Positions 8,892 through 18,951 of a DNA stretch of 64,000 nt are shown in pieces (positions within the stretch are counted from its first letter, which is position 1; every line of letters starts with the position of its first letter). This stretch comes from JAGRAX01 sp041391365 (GTDB taxonomy: Bacteria > Bdellovibrionota_G > JALEGL01 > JAGRMV01). The stretch lies in contig JAWKOC010000001.1 in assembly GCA_041391365.1 (NCBI GenBank), positions 62,001-126,000 of the forward strand, written 5' to 3'. A program made the position numbers and the translations under genes. Under the pieces are notes generated by a model that ran no database searches, was not told the DNA's origin, and worked only from the letters and a program-made list of their open reading frames with translations.

Positions 8892-8915
8892 AAGGCCTTC
8901 ATGCTCGAAGGCCTT
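8892..8915 (+). promoter_or_regulatory. Hairpin carrying the secA start codon in its loop
   Basis: A perfect 9-bp stem (8892-8900 with 8907-8915) leaves a 6-nt loop, and the ATG of secA is the first three bases of that loop. The only SD-like bases (AAGG at 8892-8895) are in the left arm. The structure could limit secA translation. Regulation itself is inferred; only the dyad is seen. Confidence 0.55.
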
Positions 8916-11549
8916 GTCAAAAAAATATTTGGGACGCAACATGACCGAGACATTCGGTCGTTGCAGCCGATTCTTGATCAAATCAATGCTTGGGAAAAAC
9001 AGCTGCGATCTTTGTCGGATCAGGCTCTACAATCCAAAACTCCAGAATTTAAACAGAGAATTCAAACAGAGATCCAAAAAGGCAGACAAGCGAAAGATGT
9101 TTTGAATCAGCTCTTGCCTGAGGCCTTTGCGGTTTGTCGTGAAGCCAGTCGACGTGTTCTCAATATGAGACATTTTGATGTGCAGATGATTGGAGGCATT
9201 GTTCTCCACCAGGGAAAAATTGCAGAAATGAGAACCGGGGAAGGAAAGACTCTGGTCGCAACTTTGCCTGTGTATTTGAATGCGCTTTTGGGACGAGGCG
9301 TGCATGTGGTGACGGTCAACGATTACTTGGCCAAACGAGATTCCCAGTGGATGGGACAAGTGTATGAATTTTTGGGTTTGAGTGTAGGTGTTGTGGTCAA
9401 CGAACTCAATGATCGCCAGAGAAAAGAAGCTTACGCCGCCGATGTTACCTACGGTCAAAACAATGAATTTGGTTTCGACTATCTTCGTGACAACATGAAA
9501 TATCGTTTGGAAGATTATGTGCAAAGAGATTTGTATTTTGCGATTGTGGATGAGGTCGACTCAATTCTGATCGATGAAGCCAGAACACCTCTGATCATTT
9601 CTGGACCCACGGACGATTTCACAGAAAAATATTACACCGTCAACAAAGTCATTCCACAATTGAAAGTGGAACGAGATTTTACGCTCGATGAAAAAAGCAA
9701 AAATGCACTGTTGACGGAAGAAGGTGTATCCCATGTTGAAAAACTTTTGGGCATCGCAAATCTGTATGACCCGGAACACATTGAAACTCTTCACCATGTC
9801 AACCAAGCTCTTCGGGCTCACAATTTGTTCCACAAAGACGTCGATTACATGGTCAAAGACGGGGAAGTCATGATTGTGGATGAGTTTACTGGACGAATCA
9901 TGCCTGGAAGGCGATGGTCCGATGGACTTCATCAAGCGATCGAGGCCAAAGAAGATTTAAAGATTGCCAACGAGAATCAGACATTGGCATCGATCACATT
10001 TCAAAATTATTTTCGGATGTTTGAAAAATTGTCAGGCATGACAGGTACCGCAGATACCGAAGCTGAAGAATTTCACAAGATTTACAATTTGGATGTAACA
10101 GTCATTCCCACCAACAAGCCTTTGCGTAGATTTGATCATGCAGACATTATTTATGCGAGCGAAAAAGACAAATACAGAGCCATCGCGCAGGACATTCGTG
10201 AACTCTACGAGAAAAAGCAACCCGTTCTTGTGGGAACGGTCTCGATTGAAAAGTCAGAGAGACTCTCGAAATATCTTAAGCGAGAAGGTGTTCCCCACAA
10301 CGTCCTCAATGCCAAACATCACGAGCGAGAAGCCGAAATTGTCAAAAATGCTGGACAACCCAGTCAGGTGACGATTGCCACCAACATGGCGGGTCGTGGA
10401 ACAGATATTGTGTTGGGAGAGGGCGTAAAAGATGCTGGGGGCCTTTTCATCATCGGTACAGAACGACATGAATCTCGTCGGATCGACAATCAGCTTCGTG
10501 GACGATCAGGTCGACAAGGTGATCCCGGAGGATCAAGATTTTATCTTTCATTGGAAGATGACTTGATGAGAATTTTTGCCAGTGACCGTGTTCAGAAAAT
10601 TTTGGAATGGGCCGGCATGAAAGAGGGAGAGGCCATTGAACACAAGATGACCACCCGAGCCATTGAAAGTGCTCAGCGCCGTGTGGAAGGGCATAACTTT
10701 GATATCCGCAAGCATCTTCTCAAATATGACGATGTAATGAACCAACAGCGAAAAGTGATTTATGCGCTTCGCAAAGATGTGTTGGGAAGAAGCTCGATTC
10801 GAGAAGTCATCGAGCAAGACATTGCGGAAATCATAGAAGATTGGATCCTTGCGTATACTCAACCAAAAGTTCCCACTCAGCAGTGGAATTGGGAAGCGCT
10901 ATCAGAAATTGTTCACAAGACTTTTGCTCATCCGATGCCCTACCATGCTGACAATTGGACGGATAATTCCCAGGAAAATTTGCATGAGGCTTTGATCGAG
11001 TTTGCTCTGGAAAAGCTCGATGAAAAAGAAAAAGAGCTGGGAGAAATCGATTTTGCGAGAATGGTCGAGAGAGAAATCAAATTGCGCACGATCGATGCGT
11101 TGTGGAAAGACCATTTGCACAATATGGATCAACTCAAAGAATCGGTAGGTTTCCAAGGATACGCACAAAAAGATCCATTGAACGAGTACAAAAAAAGCGG
11201 CTTCGATATGTTTGCGGAGATGGTGTATGCGACCAAAGAATCTTCTCTGATGAGGATTTTTCATGTCCAGGTTACCCAGCAAGCCACCGACCCTGAAGTG
11301 TTTCGAAAACGAAGTACCAGTCCCATGCAGATGGGAAGGGGAGATCAACCTGCACAGGGAGCTTCTGGAGAGGTTGCTTCTGGAACTGCACCGAGCGCTG
11401 CTGGGCAGGCCATTCCCAATCGTACGCAAATTCCGAACTTGCAAAGTCAAGCTGCTACCATTCGACGCCAAGGAGACAAAGTAGGTCGAAACGATGCTTG
11501 TCCCTGTGGAAGTGGAAAAAAATACAAAAAGTGCCACGGCGCAAACTGA
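8901..11549 (+). CDS. secA: Preprotein translocase ATPase SecA
   Basis: An 882-residue motor that drives proteins through SecYEG. Walker A MRTGEGKT is at about 110-117, the DEAD-like box VDEVDSILIDEARTPL at about 216-231, and the helicase motifs TNMAGRGTDI and RGRSGRQGDPG follow. After a low-complexity linker (about 815-860) the C-terminal SEC-C zinc motif CPCGSGKKYKKCHG is intact, as needed for SecB and phospholipid contact. The start gives MLEGLVKKIFG, typical of the family. Confidence 0.98.
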   Translation: MLEGLVKKIFGTQHDRDIRSLQPILDQINAWEKQLRSLSDQALQSKTPEFKQRIQTEIQKGRQAKDVLNQLLPEAFAVCREASRRVLNMRHFDVQMIGGIVLHQGKIAEMRTGEGKTLVATLPVYLNALLGRGVHVVTVNDYLAKRDSQWMGQVYEFLGLSVGVVVNELNDRQRKEAYAADVTYGQNNEFGFDYLRDNMKYRLEDYVQRDLYFAIVDEVDSILIDEARTPLIISGPTDDFTEKYYTVNKVIPQLKVERDFTLDEKSKNALLTEEGVSHVEKLLGIANLYDPEHIETLHHVNQALRAHNLFHKDVDYMVKDGEVMIVDEFTGRIMPGRRWSDGLHQAIEAKEDLKIANENQTLASITFQNYFRMFEKLSGMTGTADTEAEEFHKIYNLDVTVIPTNKPLRRFDHADIIYASEKDKYRAIAQDIRELYEKKQPVLVGTVSIEKSERLSKYLKREGVPHNVLNAKHHEREAEIVKNAGQPSQVTIATNMAGRGTDIVLGEGVKDAGGLFIIGTERHESRRIDNQLRGRSGRQGDPGGSRFYLSLEDDLMRIFASDRVQKILEWAGMKEGEAIEHKMTTRAIESAQRRVEGHNFDIRKHLLKYDDVMNQQRKVIYALRKDVLGRSSIREVIEQDIAEIIEDWILAYTQPKVPTQQWNWEALSEIVHKTFAHPMPYHADNWTDNSQENLHEALIEFALEKLDEKEKELGEIDFARMVEREIKLRTIDALWKDHLHNMDQLKESVGFQGYAQKDPLNEYKKSGFDMFAEMVYATKESSLMRIFHVQVTQQATDPEVFRKRSTSPMQMGRGDQPAQGASGEVASGTAPSAAGQAIPNRTQIPNLQSQAATIRRQGDKVGRNDACPCGSGKKYKKCHGAN

Positions 11550-11729
11550 CTTGCGTTCGAAAAAAATAGCGTACCATTTCTTTTCACATGACTTGAACGG
11601 CGATTTTTTCTACTTCTTGTGCATGGAAGCTAAAGCTATCAGAAATCCCCATCTGTAAAGCCAAAGGTATCGAGAGGGTGTCAAACCTTATCGGGAAAAT
11701 ACGGTGAGATGTTGAATTCAAAAAAAAGG

Positions 11730-12824
11730 TTACACATTGAAGCGAAAATGAGTCACATCTCCGTCTTTGAAAATGTACTCTTTTCCTTCAGAGCGAAGCA
11801 GACCCGATTCTTTGAGTTTGGTTTCGGAGCCGTGAGTGAACAAATCTTCGCATTTATAGACTTCCGCGCGAATGAATCCTTTTTCAAAATCGGAGTGAAT
11901 CACGCCTGCAGCCTGAGGAGCTTTTGTGCCTTCTTTGATGGTCCAGGCACGGGCTTCTTTTTCTCCCGCCGTAAAGTAGGTGATCAGTTTCAAGAGTTTG
12001 TAGGCAGCTTGTATCACTCGATCCAGCCCAGATTCTTGCAGCCCCAACTCTTCCAAAAACATTTGTTTTTCTTCACCATCGAGTTGGGCAATTTCTGATT
12101 CAACTTTTGCGGAGACCACCACCACATTGGCGTTTTCGTTTTCGGCCATGGCTTTGACTTTTTTTACATGGTCGTTGTCTTGATTCAGTTCTTCTTCGGA
12201 TACATTGCAAACATATAAAATCGGCTTGATGGTCAATAGATGATACGTTTTCAGAACCTTATGCTCTTCTTCTGTGAGATCGAGACTTCGAATCACATTT
12301 CCCTGCTCAAGATGAGACTGAACTTTTTCCAGAGCCTCTGTGGCTATCTTTGCTTCTTTGTTCCCTGATTTGGCCATCTTTTCTTGTTTGATCTTTGCGT
12401 TTGATACAGTCTCTAGATCTGCCAAACACAATTCGGTATCAATCGTATCCTTGTCTCTCAGAGGATCGACACTGCCTTCTACGTGAATTACTCCTTCCTC
12501 ATCAAAGCAGCGCAGAATGTGAACAATTGCAGTGGTCTGCCGAATGTGACTCAGAAATTGATTGCCAAGGCCTTCTCCCTGACTTGCCCCTTTGACCAAC
12601 CCTGCGATATCGACAAACTCAATGGTGGTTGGGATGATTTCTTTTGATTTGACGATCTGTGCAATTTTTGTGAGTCGAGTGTCAGGAACTTTGACAATTC
12701 CAACATTGGGATCAATGGTACAAAAAGGATAGTTGGAGGCCTCAATTCCCGCCGCCGTAAGAGCATTGAACAAAGTTGATTTTCCAACATTGGGTAGACC
12801 TACGATTCCACACGACAAACTCAT
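11730..12824 (-). CDS. ychF: Redox-regulated ribosome-binding ATPase YchF/OLA1
   Basis: A 364-residue Obg-family P-loop protein. It has G1 GLPNVGKSTLFNAL (about 8-21), NYPFCTIDPN, the G3-like FVDIAGLVKGA (about 69-79) and a C-terminal TGS domain, and ends THFRFNV. YchF binds ribosomes and prefers ATP to GTP. A strong SD (AGGAGG) lies 8 bp before the ATG. It starts 18 bp after the helicase gene on the same strand, so the two are probably cotranscribed. It converges with secA; the 180 bp between their ends shows no clear hairpin terminator. Confidence 0.97.
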   Translation of the reverse strand: MSLSCGIVGLPNVGKSTLFNALTAAGIEASNYPFCTIDPNVGIVKVPDTRLTKIAQIVKSKEIIPTTIEFVDIAGLVKGASQGEGLGNQFLSHIRQTTAIVHILRCFDEEGVIHVEGSVDPLRDKDTIDTELCLADLETVSNAKIKQEKMAKSGNKEAKIATEALEKVQSHLEQGNVIRSLDLTEEEHKVLKTYHLLTIKPILYVCNVSEEELNQDNDHVKKVKAMAENENANVVVVSAKVESEIAQLDGEEKQMFLEELGLQESGLDRVIQAAYKLLKLITYFTAGEKEARAWTIKEGTKAPQAAGVIHSDFEKGFIRAEVYKCEDLFTHGSETKLKESGLLRSEGKEYIFKDGDVTHFRFNV

Positions 12825-12842
12825 GACTAACCTCCTGATTTT

Positions 12843-15063
12843 TTATAGATGCACAATTTCTAGCTCGCAGTAGTTGAGCAAAATTTTCTTTTGTCCAAAT
12901 CGTTGAAACTGAATGGTCAATTTCAAATTTTCATTGGGACCTTCGCACTGTTTGACAATACCTTGGCCAAAATTGGGATGTACAACCTTGGTTCCTGGAC
13001 CATAGGCACGCGTGGATTTTTTGGTTGTGATCGAAGCAGAAGCTTTGTCCGATACGGAATATCGATCCCAATCTTCGCTGGGGTCAATTTGAGCATAATC
13101 GTCCTCGAATTCATCCAAGGTATAACGTTTCTTTTTGGAATGTGAGGTTTCATGAAAAATGATTTTTCCTGCATCGACCTCTTGAATGAAACGAGATACC
13201 GGGTTGAACTGTGTAAACTTGTATAGTTTTCGGCGAGAAGCAGCTGTGAGATACAATCTTTTTTCAGCGCGGGTCATGGCCACATAGCAAAGCCGGCGTT
13301 CTTCCCTCAATTTCGTCTGGATCACCTGTTTCTACAGACCGTTGGTGAGGAAAAATACCTTCCTCCATTCCCACCAAAAAAACATTGGGGAACTCCAAGC
13401 CTTTGGAGTTGTGAATCGTCATGAACGTCAACATGGGTTGACTTTGATCGAGATCCTCGGTCGAGGTGTGCAAGGAAATGTAGTCCATGTAGTCAAATAG
13501 AGTGCCGTGTTGAGCATTTTCAAATTCTTGAATCGAACGCAACAACTCCTCAATGTTTTCCAGTCTTCCGTCAGCTTCGATGGTTCCTTCGTTTTCCAAA
13601 GCTTTCAGATAGCCACTTTTTTCAAGGATCAAATCCGTGATTTCTGAAGGAGATCGCTCTGTGATTTGTTGTTGAATGTTATAAAACCACAGATAAAATT
13701 CTCCCAGCGAACTGGCAGCTTTTCCAGCTCCTGAGAATCGAGGAATGGCTTCCAACATTGAAATGCCCATCTGTTGAGAAATTTGACCAAGCTTGACCAG
13801 TGACTGAGCTCCAATGCCTCGTGCAGGTTTGTTGATGATTCTCTCGAACGCCACATTGTCAAAAGGGTTGATGGCCAATTTGAGGAAGGCCAAAATATCT
13901 TTGATCTCTGATCGTTCATAAAATTTGATTCCACCGTACACCTTGTATTGCAGGTTGAGTTTTCGAGCTTGTTCTTCCAACAGACGAGACTGCGCATGTG
14001 TACGGTACAAAATGGAAAAATCATTGAGGCTGAGATTTTGTTTCGATTGAAGCTGAGTAATGGTATCGAAAATAAATTGCGTTTCTTTGTAGTCATCTTC
14101 TGCAAGAAAAAATTCTACAGGCTGGCCTTCGGGGTTGTCCGTCCAAAGGTTTTTTTCCCTCCGTCCCCGATTGTTTCGAATTACATCATTGGCTACGCTC
14201 AAAACTTGTTTGGTGGAACGGTAATTTTGATCGAGTTTCACCGTTTTGGCAGGTGCAAAATCTTCCTCGAATTCGAGCATGTTTTCTACACGGGCACCTC
14301 GCCAGGAATATATTGCTTGATCCTCATCTCCCACGGCACAAACGATGGAGTCTTGCGACAATAACTCTTGGATCAATGTTTTTTGAATCACGTTGGTGTC
14401 CTGATATTCATCAATCAAAATTCGACTCCATCGATCATGCAAAATCTTTTTGACCACCGGTTGTTCTCTGAGCAGTTTGACCATTTCGATCAACAAATCT
14501 CCAAAATCCATGGCCTGATGTTTTTTTAGACGTTCTTGATAGGCTTGCGCAATTTCCATGGCCTTCGGACTGAGCAGAGAATGATCTTTGAGATATTTGA
14601 TGGGATCAAGCGAATGATTTTTTGCTTGATCAATTTGGTATTTGACGATTTTTGGAGATAAGATTTTGGGGTCATAATCACGTTCCTTGATCAGAGATTT
14701 GATCAAGGAAAGTTGATCGGTATCGTCATAAATGGTGATTTGAGCATGTCTACCTAGCTCACGATGAAATTCTTTGAGCAGTCGCAAACAGATGGAGTGA
14801 AAGGTTCCGATCCATTGGGGTTGGTCGTGTCCTTCCAACATGTGTCGAATTCGCTCTTTCATTTCGTTGGCGGCTTTGTTGGAAAAGGTCATGGCCAAAA
14901 TGGATTGAGGGGCAATGCCCAACTCTTCGATCAAAAATATGATTTTATGTGTGAGGACTCTGGTTTTGCCCGAACCTGCACCCGCCACAACCAAAAGGTT
15001 GTGATCGGTCAGTTCCACGGCCTGCCGTTGGGCAGGGTTCAATCCAGATAAAGCTCTCGACAT
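12843..15063 (-). pseudogene. UvrD/PcrA-type superfamily 1 DNA helicase, frameshifted near its C-terminus
   Basis: The N-terminal frame (to 13264) has the Q-motif region LNPAQRQAVEL, Walker A VVAGAGSGKT, VGDEDQAIYSWRGA, QNYRST and TIHNSKGLEF. It then runs out of frame after GMEEGIFPHQRS. The rest (EERRLCYVAMTRAEKRLYL, to 12843) is in another frame. Removing one C from the CCC at 13304-13306 restores one protein of about 739 residues. I chose the start at 15063 (MSRALSGLNPAQ) because it fits the family N-terminus; the frame stays open to 15456. Cells usually need such a helicase for repair and for replication restart, so a consensus error is likely. Confidence 0.85.
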
Positions 15064-15165
15064 GTGGGGTGTTTCTACAGCAGTTTTGGGCTTTCGGCCA
15101 GCCAAATTCCCATTCCTTAGGTCGAGGTTGGCATTTGATCTGAAAAGCGATATGAGTACTTCTTT

Positions 15166-16560
15166 ATGCTTCACGTATTCAACAGCATGACCCGCAAAAC
15201 TGAGCCGTTTGTACCTTTGCAAGAAGGTAAAGTTTTCATGTATGTTTGTGGTCCAACTGTTTATGACCACTCTCACATCGGTCACGGGCGTGCGTATACC
15301 AGTTTTGATATGGTCTATCGCCATTTGCAATTTTTGGGCTACCAAGTGACCTATGTTCGGAATCTTACAGATGTTGATGATAAAATCATTCATGGGGCGC
15401 AACGCCTTGGGACGACCCTCGACGATTTTAGCCAAACGTACATTCAGTCTTTTCATGAAGATATGAAGGCTCTGGGCATTTTAAGTCCAGGAGTTCAACC
15501 TCGAGCTACCCAGACTATACCGGAAATGATTGAGATGATTCGAATCCTTGTGGAACAAGGCCAAGCCTATGCTTCCGGGGGAGATGTATACTTTTCCGTG
15601 AGATCCTGGGCAGCCTATGGTCGTCTTTCTGGGCGTGACATTGATGATCTCAAGAGTGGGGCAAGAGTCGAGCCCGGAGAATCAAAAAAAGACCCGTTGG
15701 ATTTTGTGTTGTGGAAAGGATCCAAAGAGGGTGAACCCTCTTGGGATTCTCCTTGGGGAAAGGGTAGGCCAGGATGGCACATTGAATGTTCGGCCATGGC
15801 CAAAAAATATTTGGGCTCGAGCATCGACATTCATGCTGGAGGAAGAGATTTGATTTTCCCCCATCACGAAAACGAAATGGCGCAGTCGGAAGCCTGCAAC
15901 CAGGTTCCTTTTGCCAAGTATTGGCTTCACAATGGTTTCGTCAATTTGTCCAAAGAGAAGATGTCTAAATCATTGGGCAATACGGTTACGATCAAAGATA
16001 TGTTGGCAAGTTTTCATCCGGAGGCGATTCGGTTGTTTTATTTGTCCAGTCACTATCGATCTCCGATTGAATATTCTCAAGAGCTCATCGAACAGTTTTC
16101 GCGTGCTCTGGATCGGATGTATCGATTGCTGTTGCAGTTGCGTCCTGGGCAACCCAAAGAAAATTGGAAAAATCATGAGACTGTCACTTCTTTTGTCGAA
16201 GCCATGAACGACGATTTCAATACCCCCAAAGCTTTGGGTGCAATCAACGATATGATCGGCAAAGCCTACAGATTGTCTTTGAAACAAGATCAATTGGACA
16301 AGGCTGTTGAGATGGCTTCTTTTGCAAAATCCTGCGCCAATCAACTGGGATTGCTTGCGCAAGATCCGGAACATTATTTTCAGACCATTCCTGGAATGGA
16401 TCCCGACGAAACGCAGAACATTGAAAAACTTATCGCTGAAAGAGAATACGCACGACGGGAAAAAAACTTTGTACGCGCTGATGAAATTCGAGCTTCTCTT
16501 GCCCAGCAAGGTATTGTTCTTGAAGATTCTCCCGAGGGAACGAGCTGGCGCAAATCATGA
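15166..16560 (+). CDS. cysS: Cysteinyl-tRNA synthetase
   Basis: A 464-residue class I aminoacyl-tRNA synthetase. It has CGPTVYDHSHIGHGR (HIGH motif, about 28-42), zinc-site residues including GWHIECSAMA and HHENEMAQSEA, and KMSKSLGN (about 266-273). Its 3' end overlaps the uvrB start by 4 bp (ATGA), giving a translationally coupled cysS-uvrB pair. It is divergent from the helicase gene, 102 bp away. Confidence 0.97.
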   Translation: MLHVFNSMTRKTEPFVPLQEGKVFMYVCGPTVYDHSHIGHGRAYTSFDMVYRHLQFLGYQVTYVRNLTDVDDKIIHGAQRLGTTLDDFSQTYIQSFHEDMKALGILSPGVQPRATQTIPEMIEMIRILVEQGQAYASGGDVYFSVRSWAAYGRLSGRDIDDLKSGARVEPGESKKDPLDFVLWKGSKEGEPSWDSPWGKGRPGWHIECSAMAKKYLGSSIDIHAGGRDLIFPHHENEMAQSEACNQVPFAKYWLHNGFVNLSKEKMSKSLGNTVTIKDMLASFHPEAIRLFYLSSHYRSPIEYSQELIEQFSRALDRMYRLLLQLRPGQPKENWKNHETVTSFVEAMNDDFNTPKALGAINDMIGKAYRLSLKQDQLDKAVEMASFAKSCANQLGLLAQDPEHYFQTIPGMDPDETQNIEKLIAEREYARREKNFVRADEIRASLAQQGIVLEDSPEGTSWRKS

Positions 16561-18560
16561 TCGATCGACCCTTTGAACTGGATTCTGAGTTCGTCCCACA
16601 AGGTGATCAGCCACAGGCGATTGAAAAGCTTGTGAAAAGTATTTCTCAAGGCACCATTCATCAGGTGCTTTTGGGAGTGACCGGATCCGGAAAAACTTTT
16701 ACGATGGCCAATGTGATCGCGCAGTTGAATCGACCTGCGATTGTGATGGCACCCAACAAAACGTTGGCTGCGCAGCTTTTTTCGGAGTTCAAATCTTTTT
16801 TTCCCAACAATGCGGTAGAATACTTTGTCAGCTATTATGACTACTATCAGCCTGAAGCCTACGTGCCATCTTCTGACACGTACATCGAAAAAGATTCCTC
16901 CATCAACGAAGAAATCGACAAAATGCGCCACTCGGCTACCAGAGCCATTCTTACGCGTCGAGATACCATCGTGGTTTCTTCAGTGTCATGCATCTACAAC
17001 TTGGGAAATCCCGAAGAGTACAAGGCTTTGTTGATTCCCATTCATGTGGGATTGGAAACAGACCGAGATGACTTTTTGAGAAGATTGATCGATATTCAAT
17101 TCAATCGCAATGATGTCGATTTTTGGCGAGGAAATTTTCGTGTGAGGGGAGACAATGTAGAATTGTTTCCAGCACACGAAGAGAAAAAAGCCATTCGGAT
17201 TTCATTTTTTGGAGATGAGATTGAGGCCATTCAGGAGATTGATCCTCTAACGGGCAATGTGTTTCAGTCTTTGGATCAATATGCCATTTATCCAGGAAGT
17301 CACCACGCGACCACCAAAGACACCATCAAAAAAGCCATGGCCAGCATCCGCGTCGAGTTGAGGGAAAGGTTGCAGCAACTTCATTCGCAAAACAAATTGC
17401 TGGAAGCCCAGCGTCTTGAGCAACGAACCATGTTTGATTTGGAAATGATCGAAGAGATGGGGTTTTGTCAGGGCATTGAAAACTATACACGACATTTTAC
17501 CGGAGCTGCTCCCGGAGAGAGACCTCACACCCTGTTGGACTATTTTTCAGAAGATTTTTTGTGCATCATGGATGAGAGTCATGTGAGTGTTCCTCAGATC
17601 GGAGCCATGTACAAAGGTGATCGAAATCGAAAGGAAACCCTCGTGACTCATGGTTTTCGTTTGCCATCCGCATTGGACAACCGGCCAATGAAATTCGAAG
17701 AGTTTGAAGCTCTTCCCAAGCAATGTGTTTATGTTTCTGCGACTCCCGGCAAGTATGAATTGCAAAAGACGCAGGGCGAGGTGGTGGAACAGATCATTCG
17801 ACCCACCGGACTCATCGATCCTGTGTTGGAAGTTCGTCCTGTAAAAACCCAAGTGGACGATTTGTTGGGGGAGGTTCGGATTCGCGTGGACAACAACGAG
17901 CGTGTCCTTGTGACCACATTGACCAAAAGACTCGCGGAAGAGCTCACAGAATATTATGAAGAGCTAGGAGTTCGGGTCAAATATCTTCATTCAGACATCG
18001 ATACCTTGGAGAGAGTGGAGATCCTGCGAGATCTTCGGCTTGGAAAATTTGATGTGCTTGTGGGGATCAATCTGCTTCGAGAAGGCTTGGATTTACCGGA
18101 AGTGTCATTGGTGGCTATCTTGGATGCAGACAAAGAAGGGTTTTTGCGTTCGGAAACCTCGCTGATTCAAACGTTTGGCCGAGCGGCTCGGAACGTGGGT
18201 GGAAAAGTGATCTTGTATGCGGACAAAATCACAGGATCCATGAAAAAAGCCATGGAGGAGACCGAGCGTCGAAAAAAAATCCAGCAAGAATACAACCAGC
18301 AGCATGGAATCACACCTCAAACCGTGATCAAAAACATCCACTCTTCTGTGGCTTCGATTTACAACGCCGACTATGTGGAGCTGGCCAAAATTTCGGACAA
18401 AGAGGGTGTGTATGAAAATCTCAAAGATCTTCAGCGCATGGTTCGAGAGAAGAAAAAAGAAATGTTTGCCGCAGCTGAGGCACTGGAATTTGAAAAAGCC
18501 GCCAAGTTAAGGGACGAAATCTCCCGAATGGAAAAGTTGGAATTGACGCTAACAAGATAA
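16557..18560 (+). CDS. uvrB: Excinuclease ABC subunit B
   Basis: A 667-residue damage-verification helicase of nucleotide excision repair. It has Walker A GVTGSGKT (about 39-46), the damage-probing beta-hairpin YYDYYQPEAYVPSSDTYIEK (about 95-114), helicase motifs including GINLLREGLDLPE, and a C-terminal UVR domain (AAEALEFEKAAKLRDEI) that contacts UvrC. Coupled to cysS by a 4-bp overlap. A palindromic element begins 25 bp after the stop. Confidence 0.98.
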   Translation: MIDRPFELDSEFVPQGDQPQAIEKLVKSISQGTIHQVLLGVTGSGKTFTMANVIAQLNRPAIVMAPNKTLAAQLFSEFKSFFPNNAVEYFVSYYDYYQPEAYVPSSDTYIEKDSSINEEIDKMRHSATRAILTRRDTIVVSSVSCIYNLGNPEEYKALLIPIHVGLETDRDDFLRRLIDIQFNRNDVDFWRGNFRVRGDNVELFPAHEEKKAIRISFFGDEIEAIQEIDPLTGNVFQSLDQYAIYPGSHHATTKDTIKKAMASIRVELRERLQQLHSQNKLLEAQRLEQRTMFDLEMIEEMGFCQGIENYTRHFTGAAPGERPHTLLDYFSEDFLCIMDESHVSVPQIGAMYKGDRNRKETLVTHGFRLPSALDNRPMKFEEFEALPKQCVYVSATPGKYELQKTQGEVVEQIIRPTGLIDPVLEVRPVKTQVDDLLGEVRIRVDNNERVLVTTLTKRLAEELTEYYEELGVRVKYLHSDIDTLERVEILRDLRLGKFDVLVGINLLREGLDLPEVSLVAILDADKEGFLRSETSLIQTFGRAARNVGGKVILYADKITGSMKKAMEETERRKKIQQEYNQQHGITPQTVIKNIHSSVASIYNADYVELAKISDKEGVYENLKDLQRMVREKKKEMFAAAEALEFEKAAKLRDEISRMEKLELTLTR

Positions 18561-18584
18561 AAGAAATAAAAACAATTGCTTAAA

Positions 18585-18625
18585 TGGTACCAGGCACCTT
18601 TTCACCCAAAAGGTGCCTGGTACCA
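18585..18625. repeat. 18-bp perfect palindrome (REP-like hairpin) after uvrB
   Basis: The arms 18585-18602 and 18608-18625 are perfectly complementary over 18 bp around a 5-nt loop; the core reads GGTACCAGGCACCTTTT and its complement. No T-run follows, so simple termination is unlikely. The layout resembles REP-type palindromes mobilised by RAYT transposases, but no transposase is in this window and the assignment is inference. Confidence 0.75.
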
Positions 18626-18951
18626 GCAGGTCATCCCCAAGGCTATGATCTCTGTCCGTACCTCGGATCCTATAGGCATCTCAGGCATTCTGCGAGGCGC
18701 GTACCCGACGAATACGGTTTTTTTTCCTGTTACGAAATTGTCTCGACCTTGTGAAGGTGGAATGAAAGTTAACTAGTTAAAATCAAAGAATAAAATTTTT
18801 TTTGACTGCTGTTGGAATAAAGTCCAAAAAGAAACTAAGACTTGATTTCTCCCCAAAATCAAGATATCTCCACAAATTCCAAAAATGTGGACGGAACGAA
18901 TCCGTCATGATTGAAGTACGATAACGAAAAGATTGTTTAGAGGGTAAAAAA
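18626..18951. other. Intergenic region before rplC
   Basis: About 330 bp with no convincing gene. A GC-richer stretch just after the palindrome (about 18640-18720) gives way to an AT-rich leader. The leader has a small dyad (CTTGATTT with AAATCAAG, near 18840-18863) and another short dyad (GACGGA with TCCGTC) near 18892-18908. These may be leader structures of the ribosomal protein gene. No clear paired -35/-10 is visible. Confidence 0.4.

Noticed and set aside
11550..11729. Terminator between convergent secA and ychF
   Set aside because: There is an A/T run at 11720-11728 but no adjacent stem of useful length.
18576..18776. 66-codon open frame over the palindrome after uvrB
   Set aside because: Begins inside the palindrome, has no SD and no similarity; better explained as intergenic DNA.
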